Positions 1 to 4,930 of a stretch of 8,424 nucleotides of DNA are shown piece after piece; position 1 is the stretch's first letter, and the number at the start of each line of letters is the position of its first letter. The DNA lies in the NCBI GenBank assembly GCA_021784715.1, contig JAJYHP010000127.1, positions 1 through 8,424 of the forward strand, given 5' to 3'. The DNA is from a bacterium (GTDB taxonomy: Bacteria > Eremiobacterota > Eremiobacteria > Baltobacterales > Baltobacteraceae). The notes under the pieces are model-generated. The model searched no databases. It was not told where the DNA came from and worked only from the letters and a program-made list of their open reading frames with translations. Position numbers and translations under genes: made by a program.

Positions 1-168
1 GGCAGCAAGGAGCACCGCAAGCACCGGGTTGAGATGATGGACCAAAAAGTCGGAGCTGGTCTCACCCATGCCCGTCGTAAGAACCTTGAGGATCCAGAAG
101 TAGGGCGTGATCTCCGGAACCTTCGAGTTCGCGCGCGAGGCTTCACGCGGCGGTGCGGGTATCGCCAT
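1..168 (-). CDS. DUF347/COG4705-family integral membrane protein, N-terminal part (cut by window edge)
   Basis: Reading the minus strand from ATG at 168 gives 56 open codons that run off position 1. After a 15-residue polar leader comes KVPEITPYFWILKVL (residues 16-30), then TTGMGETSSD and the start of a hydrophobic helix (LNPVLAVLLAA). The pattern K-V-P-E-(I/V)-T-x-Y-F-W-I-x-K-(V/I)-L-x-T-x-x-G-E-T-x-x-D is, from memory, the hallmark of the DUF347 repeat in COG4705 membrane-anchored proteins. These are multi-pass inner-membrane proteins of unestablished function. The family is several times longer than this fragment, so most of the gene lies outside the window. No good Shine-Dalgarno precedes the ATG; the upstream 35 nt are GC-rich hairpin sequence. 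A small acidic ORF ends 57 nt upstream on the same strand, so the two are probably co-transcribed. The family call is fairly secure; the exact start is less so. Confidence 0.83.
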   Translation of the reverse strand, partial: MAIPAPPREASRANSKVPEITPYFWILKVLTTGMGETSSDFLVHHLNPVLAVLLAA

Positions 169-171
169 GGG

Positions 172-200
172 GCGGGCCGATACCCCGCACCGTCGCGGGG
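172..200 (-). promoter_or_regulatory. two alternative hairpins just upstream of the DUF347 start codon
   Basis: On the minus strand, CCCCGC (200-195) can pair with GCGGGG (188-183) around a 6-nt loop. The same GCGGG segment (188-184) can instead pair with CCCGC (176-172) around a 7-nt loop. The second hairpin ends only 3 nt before the ATG at 168 and would cover the ribosome-binding region. The arrangement resembles a translational attenuator, but the sequence is so GC-rich that chance pairing is a real alternative. It lies in the 57-nt gap between the acidic ORF and the DUF347 gene. Confidence 0.3.
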
Positions 201-225
201 CCCCTTTCGAGGCGCCGCATGCTTC

Positions 226-339
226 TCAGTCCTCGTCCTCCTCCTCGTCGTCGTCGGAATCGGCGGGCAGGTCCTGGCCTTCGAGGATTGCTGCAACGTT
301 TTCCAGCATCTCGGGGGTCTCGGCAAAAGTGTCGTTCAT
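226..339 (-). CDS. 37-aa acidic micro-ORF (small protein or leader peptide) upstream of the DUF347 gene
   Basis: I do not recognise this as a named family. The minus strand reads ATG at 339-337 and TGA at 228-226, encoding 37 residues. It begins MNDTFAETPEMLENVAAILE (a probable short amphipathic helix) and ends in an acidic tail: after GQDLPAD, residues 29-37 are one Ser-free run of Asp and Glu following S29. There is no Lys or Arg in the whole peptide. AAGGAGGA (354-347) lies 7 nt before the ATG, an almost ideal Shine-Dalgarno and the best in the window, which is the main reason to believe it is translated. It could be a stand-alone metal- or partner-binding small protein. It could also be a leader peptide controlling the downstream membrane-protein gene, because acidic nascent chains are known to destabilise ribosomes. 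Its 5' end faces the antiporter gene, only 54 nt away. Confidence 0.72.
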   Translation of the reverse strand: MNDTFAETPEMLENVAAILEGQDLPADSDDDEEEDED

Positions 340-346
340 GGTGTCG

Positions 347-354
347 TCCTCCTT
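347..354 (-). promoter_or_regulatory. strong Shine-Dalgarno for the acidic micro-ORF
   Basis: The plus strand TCCTCCTT reads AAGGAGGA on the minus strand, complementary over its whole length to the usual anti-SD region of 16S rRNA. It is spaced 7 nt from the ATG at 339. It decides in favour of translating the short ORF. Confidence 0.75.
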
Positions 355-393
355 ACCCGCACGATACCGCTCGCAGATGAAGGTTAGGTAACG

Positions 394-1899
394 GTGGCAT
401 TAACAACGATGAACGCAGAAGAGAGCGAGAACAAATATCTCGGCATCATCACCTTCACGGTGATGCTCGGGCTCATCATGGCGATTATCGACACCACGAT
501 CGTCAACGTCGCCATCGATACCATCGGCGGCAACCTCGGCGCATCGGTCGATGAAGTCTCCTGGATTGCGACCGGGTACATTCTCGCCAACGTCATCGTC
601 ATGCCGCTCAACGGTTGGCTCACGGCGATGTTCGGGCGAAAGTTTTTTTATGCCGCTTCGCTCGGGATCTTTACGATCGCGTCGTTTCTCTGCGGCACCG
701 CGCATAGCATCGACGTCCTCATCTTCTATCGCGTCCTTCAAGGGCTCGGCGGCGGCGCTTTACAACCGACCGCGCAGGCGATTCTTTTCGAATCCTATCC
801 TCCGGCGCGTCGCGGCTTTGCGATGGCGATCTTCGGGCTCGGCGCTATGGTCGGACCGGCGGTCGGGCCGACGCTGGGAGGCTATATCGTCGACAACGCG
901 AGCTGGCCGCTGATTTTCTTCATCAATGTACCGATCGGCATTGCGGCGTTCATTCTGACGCTCGCGTACATTCCCGATTCTTCGCTGCACGAAAAGCCGA
1001 AGGGCGGCATCGATTTTCTCGGCCTCGGGCTGCTGACCGCCGGCCTCGCGTCGCTGCAATACGTTCTCGAACGCGGCGAACATGACGATTGGTTTTCATC
1101 GACGACCATCATCACGCTCTCCGCGGTGGCGGTCATCTCGCTCGCCGTCTTTATCTACAAGTCGATACGCGATAAATATCCACTTGTCGACGTGCACGTC
1201 TTCCGAATACCGAGCTTTACGATCGGGAGCATCATCGGCGTTATCAGCGGATTCGGTCTCTATGGGACGGCACTAATCTTGCCGCTCTTCTTCCAAACGA
1301 TGCTGGGTTTCACCGCATTCGATACCGGGCTCGCACTGATGCCCGGCGCCTTCGCCACCGCGATTTCGATGATGATCGTCGGGCGAATGATCGGCAAGGT
1401 CGACCCACGCATCTTGGTCGCGTGCGGCCTGCTCGTCTTCGGGTATTCGACCTGGATGCTCGGCGATCTCAACGCGATGGCGGGATATTGGGATGTCTTT
1501 TGGCCACGCGTCATCCAAGGCTTCGCGCTCGGCTTCCTCTTCGTGCCGCTCTCGACGACCTCGCTCGGCGATATTCCGCGGCACGAGCTCGCCGGCGCGA
1601 CCGGCGTCTACACCCTCGTGCGCCAGCTGGGCGGAAGTTTCGGCATCGCGATTCTCACCACGCTACTCGCGCATGAAGGCGCGATCGCGTGGAACGTGCT
1701 GGCAGCGGGCGTCACGCAGACGCACGGGCTCTCGCGCCTCGCGCTCACCGCGATGGTCGCACAGCAAAGCACGATGATCGCCTACACCTACCTCTTCCGC
1801 CTCACCGCCATCGTCTTCGTCGTCGCGACGCCGCTGGTCTTCTTCATGAAGGCAAACCCTCCGACCGGCGGCGTTCCGGTCGCAGCGCTCGCCGAGTAA
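394..1899 (+). CDS. DHA2-family (EmrB/QacA-type) MFS drug:H+ antiporter
   Basis: This 501-residue, highly hydrophobic protein should be a 14-helix inner-membrane exporter driven by proton antiport; length is normal for DHA2. Visible family motifs are: IDTTIVNVAI in helix 1 (residues 32-41, motif D1 with D33); GWLTAMFGRK in loop 2-3 (74-83, motif A); RVLQGLGGGALQP (113-125, motif B with R113); and GLGAMVGPAVGPTLGG (148-163, the antiporter motif C). WPLIFFINVPIG follows, as in EmrB relatives. The GTG at 394 has AGGT 386-389 and AAGG 380-383 upstream; the in-frame ATG at 409 is an alternative. No HlyD/EmrA-type periplasmic adaptor gene is adjacent, although EmrB proteins of two-membrane bacteria often have one, so substrate and partner are unknown. 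A 12-bp inverted repeat follows the stop codon. No regulator gene lies in the window. Confidence 0.95.
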   Translation: MALTTMNAEESENKYLGIITFTVMLGLIMAIIDTTIVNVAIDTIGGNLGASVDEVSWIATGYILANVIVMPLNGWLTAMFGRKFFYAASLGIFTIASFLCGTAHSIDVLIFYRVLQGLGGGALQPTAQAILFESYPPARRGFAMAIFGLGAMVGPAVGPTLGGYIVDNASWPLIFFINVPIGIAAFILTLAYIPDSSLHEKPKGGIDFLGLGLLTAGLASLQYVLERGEHDDWFSSTTIITLSAVAVISLAVFIYKSIRDKYPLVDVHVFRIPSFTIGSIIGVISGFGLYGTALILPLFFQTMLGFTAFDTGLALMPGAFATAISMMIVGRMIGKVDPRILVACGLLVFGYSTWMLGDLNAMAGYWDVFWPRVIQGFALGFLFVPLSTTSLGDIPRHELAGATGVYTLVRQLGGSFGIAILTTLLAHEGAIAWNVLAAGVTQTHGLSRLALTAMVAQQSTMIAYTYLFRLTAIVFVVATPLVFFMKANPPTGGVPVAALAE

Positions 1900-1909
1900 G
1901 GAGAGCCGA

Positions 1910-1948
1910 CAAACCGGGCTACTCCGACGAACGGCGTAGCCCGGTTTG
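1910..1948. terminator. 12-bp perfect inverted repeat after the MFS gene (probable terminator)
   Basis: CAAACCGGGCTA (1910-1921) is the exact reverse complement of TAGCCCGGTTTG (1937-1948). The 15-nt loop can itself form a 3-bp CCG/CGG inner stem. It begins 11 nt after the antiporter stop codon and ends 59 nt before the next start, the expected place for a transcription terminator. No T-run follows, so it is either a non-classical terminator or an mRNA-end stabiliser; an operator is less likely. Confidence 0.55.
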
Positions 1949-2007
1949 CAAGAAACGCGTAAAGTTCGCGGGTATCCCAGCGTTCTCTCAGGATTCCCGG
2001 AGGTTTC

Positions 2008-4296
2008 ATGCGTCTCTCTCGGCTTCTTTTTCCCGCGCTTGCAGCAAGCGCGGTTCTCGTCGCGGCCTGCGGCGGCGGCGGTGGCGGTGGCGGTGGTGGC
2101 TTCACGCCGCCGAGCGGTAGTTCCACCCCCAGACCCGTCGTCACCTATCCTCCCAGCATCACACAGAGCGTCACGCTCGGGGGAAATCCGCAGACGCTCA
2201 CGTTTCCCGAGATTGCCTCCGGCGCATCCGGTACGGTAACGGTACCGGCGACCACCTCGGGCTCCGGCAACACGACCGTCACGGTGGAATCCTCGCTTCC
2301 CGGCGGCGCACCGGTCCCGCAGTCGACGAACGTTCGCCGCCCGAAATCGCTCGGCGCGACCGTCACGCCGCTGCTCTATGCCGTCGTCACGCCGAGTAGC
2401 GCGCTCACGTTCGGGAGCACGCCGGCGTTCACATATACATTCCCGGCGGGAACGCTGCAAGGCGACGTCTACGTCGCCTTCTTCGATCCAAGCAATGCGG
2501 CGGCGGGTTGGAACGCCGTGGCCGGGCCGATCGCCGCAAGCGGCAATACGATCTCGCTGCCCTCGCAGTCGATCGCGCCGCCGATCGTGCTCGCCGCGAA
2601 CGTTTCGTACATCTTCGCGATCGTCGAGAACGGCACGCCGTTGCCGACGCCGCAACCGAGTACCCCGCCGACGCCCGTGGTAACCCCGACGCCGACGAGC
2701 ACGGCAACGCCCTACGCAGGCCCCACTGCGACCGCATCGCCGCTCGCCGGCCCGACGTTCGGGCCGAAAATCGATCCCGGTTGGGGGCCACGCGCGGTCG
2801 CCGATGGATTGCAGTTCCCTGTGCAGAGCGGTTTTAACGGTTCGGGAGAGACGGTCGCGGTCGTCATCGACTCCGCATTTTCACCGACCGATATCTCGCT
2901 CTACAATACCTACTTCCAGACGCCGACGACCGGCAGCACGATCTCCCAAGTGCCTGTCGACGGTGGCCCGGCCGCGGGCGCCGATAACGGCGAAGCGACG
3001 CTCGATATCGAGACGATCTCGGGCCTCGCACCCGGTGCGAATATCATCGTCTACGAAATTCCGAGCCTTACCGACCAACACATCGTCGATGCGTATAACA
3101 TGGCGGTTAGCGACGCAAAAGCCTCAGTCGTGAACTCGTCGTTCTCGGGCTGCGAGGCAAGCACGGTCTATAACCTCTACCATCCCGTCTTTCAAACCGG
3201 AGCGGATCAAGGGATCGCGTTCGTCGCCGCTGCCGGCGATACGGGCAACGAGTGCTACGACGGCATCGGGAATACCGTCGGCGTCGGATACCCGGCGAGC
3301 GACCCGAACGTTATCGGCGTCGGCGGTACGGAGACGAACCTCAACGTTCCCGATCCAATCACCAATGACGTTGCGTGGAACGACTATTCTTGCGGCAGTT
3401 CCGGAACCACCCAATGCGCGACTGGTGGCGGCGTCTCGGTGCAAGCGACGATTCCGCCGTTCCAGGTCGGGCTCACCGGCGAAGCGTCGACGACGCAACG
3501 CAACGTTCCCGATCTCGCACTTCCCGCCGAAGATGTTGTAACCTACGATAACGGCGCGTGGGGAGTTGCCGCCGGCACGTCGTGGAGTTCGCCGCAGTAC
3601 GCGGCACTGATGGCGGAGATCTACGAGTACTGCAATTTCTCGGTCTCCTCTGCGAGCGTCTCGTTCGATCCCGTGGCACTGCCGTACGCCGCATACAAGA
3701 GCTCGCCCTCGAACTTCATCGATGTCCTCACCGGCAACAACCAGTTCGCCGGAACGACGCCGTACTTCAGTGCGGGCAGCGGCTACGACAACGTCAGCGG
3801 TCTCGGCATCCCGCTCGGCATGCCGATCGCGCATACGCTCTGCCCGAATCGCGCGCCGCTCTCGGCGGGTGCGGGCTTCAGGCAGCAGGCCGCTCCGCTC
3901 GCATCGCTCGCCACGACGGGTGCACGCACGATCGATGCCGCACCCCATATCGTGGGCCTGATCGACCGGGGAGCACGCATTGCAACGGCGACGACGCGCA
4001 TCCAACTCGTCCTTCGCCCAACCGGATCGCTCGCGAGCGATGAAGCGAACGTCGTGAACGCATTGGAACGCGCGGGCTTCACCATCGTCCAGCGTTTCCC
4101 CGATCGTCTCGTCCTCGATGCAGAGGCACCGACATCGACGGTCGACGCCTACTTTGCAACCTCGATCCACGACGTCATCGAAGGCGGCAACGGTGCGCGG
4201 TATACGCCGGTAACGAAAGTGACGCTTCCCGCCGAGATCGCACCCTACGTTTCGGGTGCGAGCCTCGACGATCTCGTCACGATGAAAACCCACTAA
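2008..4296 (+). CDS. sedolisin-family (peptidase S53) lipoprotein with C-terminal activation-domain-like region
   Basis: This 762-residue protein is a predicted exported, lipid-anchored serine-carboxyl protease. Residues 1-21 form a lipoprotein signal with lipobox V-A-A-C21, followed by ten Gly. Residues about 45-208 are beta-rich and unrecognised. Residues about 210-250 are a Pro/Thr linker. The S53 catalytic core spans about 259-606. E329 and D333 keep the E-x3-D spacing of the sedolisin catalytic pair. D411 in AAAGDTG matches the oxyanion-hole Asp, and S525 in AGTSWSSP is the nucleophile. FIDVLTGNN (D572) with GSGYDNVSGLGIP (D594) matches the C-terminal calcium site. All key residues are present, so it should be active, in this family typically at acidic pH. 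Residues about 655-755 look like the pro-kumamolisin activation domain, which normally precedes the catalytic core. GGAGG (1999-2003) lies 4 nt before the ATG. It sits between two hairpins, so it is probably transcribed alone. Confidence 0.93.
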   Translation: MRLSRLLFPALAASAVLVAACGGGGGGGGGGFTPPSGSSTPRPVVTYPPSITQSVTLGGNPQTLTFPEIASGASGTVTVPATTSGSGNTTVTVESSLPGGAPVPQSTNVRRPKSLGATVTPLLYAVVTPSSALTFGSTPAFTYTFPAGTLQGDVYVAFFDPSNAAAGWNAVAGPIAASGNTISLPSQSIAPPIVLAANVSYIFAIVENGTPLPTPQPSTPPTPVVTPTPTSTATPYAGPTATASPLAGPTFGPKIDPGWGPRAVADGLQFPVQSGFNGSGETVAVVIDSAFSPTDISLYNTYFQTPTTGSTISQVPVDGGPAAGADNGEATLDIETISGLAPGANIIVYEIPSLTDQHIVDAYNMAVSDAKASVVNSSFSGCEASTVYNLYHPVFQTGADQGIAFVAAAGDTGNECYDGIGNTVGVGYPASDPNVIGVGGTETNLNVPDPITNDVAWNDYSCGSSGTTQCATGGGVSVQATIPPFQVGLTGEASTTQRNVPDLALPAEDVVTYDNGAWGVAAGTSWSSPQYAALMAEIYEYCNFSVSSASVSFDPVALPYAAYKSSPSNFIDVLTGNNQFAGTTPYFSAGSGYDNVSGLGIPLGMPIAHTLCPNRAPLSAGAGFRQQAAPLASLATTGARTIDAAPHIVGLIDRGARIATATTRIQLVLRPTGSLASDEANVVNALERAGFTIVQRFPDRLVLDAEAPTSTVDAYFATSIHDVIEGGNGARYTPVTKVTLPAEIAPYVSGASLDDLVTMKTH

Positions 4297-4335
4297 GCGC
4301 TCGGCAGGGCGATCTCGCCGAGAATCCAGGAGGAA

Positions 4336-4364
4336 GAGGCGCCAGGGCGAATCCCAGGCGCCTC
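4336..4364. terminator. strong hairpin after the sedolisin gene
   Basis: GAGGCGCC (4336-4343) pairs with GGCGCCTC (4357-4364). The inner GGG/CCC continues the stem after one A-A mismatch, leaving the 5-nt loop CGAAT. It starts 40 nt after the sedolisin stop and ends 22 nt before the next ATG. Only a short CTTTCC follows, not a real U-tract. It is probably a terminator or RNA-stabilising hairpin; being close to the next gene's ribosome-binding site, it could also affect that gene's translation. A weaker 6-bp stem, CTCGGC/GCCGAG (4300-4305/4317-4322), lies just upstream. Confidence 0.55.
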
Positions 4365-4386
4365 TCAGCTTTCCGTCGGAGGCTCC

Positions 4387-4929
4387 ATGCGTTTCTCTCG
4401 GCTTCTCTTTCCCGCGCTCGCTGCGAGCGCGCTTTTCATCTCAGCCTGCGGCGGAGGCGGGGGTGGTAATCCCTCGCCCCCACCGACCGCGCCGCCGACG
4501 GTGGCGCCGACGACTCCCCCGCCTCCGCCTCCGACATCCCCGCCGCCAAGCTCCCCGCCGGGGACGCCAGGCCCAGTTCTCGTGGTTTGGAGCGGCAATT
4601 GGCCGCCGACGGGAGGCGCAGTCAATAGTGGCTCGAGCGCGGGAACTCCCAGTGCGATCGTGCCACCGACGTTGCCCGCCACGATAACGGTCGAAGCAAG
4701 TGAGGCGAACTACAGCGGCGCCTTTACCGTAGCGCCCTCAGGATCGGGCTGCACCAATTTTAACGCCGCCTCGGCAACATTGGCCGCCGGCAGTACCGAC
4801 ACGATAACCGCTGCGACGGGTGCGGCGGGAAACACGTGCTCGTTCACCTTCACCGGCGCCACCGGCGTCGCGCCCGCGTCGATCACGATAGACGCAACCA
4901 ACGCCACGCTCTCTGGAGGAGTGCAGTAA
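4387..4929 (+). CDS. small Gly/Pro-rich surface lipoprotein of unknown function
   Basis: I do not recognise a named family in this 180-residue protein. Residues 1-21 are a lipoprotein signal peptide with lipobox I-S-A-C21, followed by six Gly and a low-complexity Pro/Thr/Ser linker to about residue 60. The linker should lift the rest off the membrane. The remaining part, about residues 95-180, is Thr/Ser/Ala-rich with alternating beta-type residues and two Cys (in GSGCTNF and GNTCSF) that could form a disulfide, consistent with a small immunoglobulin-like beta-sandwich. Its first 15 residues match the sedolisin leader at 14 positions. GGAGG at 4378-4382 lies 4 nt before the ATG, the same spacing as in the sedolisin gene. 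The next gene begins 1 nt after this stop, so the two are almost certainly one operon and the products may cooperate. There is no catalytic signature; a structural or adhesive role is only a guess. Confidence 0.85.
   Translation: MRFSRLLFPALAASALFISACGGGGGGNPSPPPTAPPTVAPTTPPPPPPTSPPPSSPPGTPGPVLVVWSGNWPPTGGAVNSGSSAGTPSAIVPPTLPATITVEASEANYSGAFTVAPSGSGCTNFNAASATLAAGSTDTITAATGAAGNTCSFTFTGATGVAPASITIDATNATLSGGVQ
4915..4920 (+). promoter_or_regulatory. ribosome-binding site inside the upstream gene for the propeller lipoprotein
   Basis: GGAGGA lies within the last codons of the small lipoprotein gene, 10 nt before the ATG at 4931. With only one base between stop and start, this indicates translational coupling and supports ATG 4931 as the start. 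Confidence 0.7.
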
Positions 4930-4930
4930 G

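Noticed and set aside
34..391. Overlapping plus-strand open frames before the antiporter gene
   Set aside because: They have Ser- and Arg-rich shadow composition, no family resemblance and no ribosome-binding site; the minus strand here encodes a recognisable DUF347 start and a micro-ORF with a strong Shine-Dalgarno.
398..406. Possible minus-strand -35 box (TTGTTA) for the acidic micro-ORF
   Set aside because: No acceptable -10 element lies at the proper distance, and the match could be chance.
1946..1976. Possible promoter for the sedolisin gene (TTGCAA with a later GGTATC)
   Set aside because: The spacing is about 19 nt and the -10 match is poor; the -35 candidate overlaps the inverted repeat, so support is too weak.
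1663..2655. 330-codon open frame on the minus strand across the antiporter and sedolisin genes
   Set aside because: Its composition is dominated by Arg and Asp/Glu, typical of an antisense shadow, and it spans two plus-strand genes and the hairpin between them.
3124..4293. 389-codon open frame on the minus strand opposite the sedolisin gene
   Set aside because: It is Arg-rich with no recognisable domain, lies entirely antisense to a gene with clear catalytic motifs, and is explained by high GC and codon bias.
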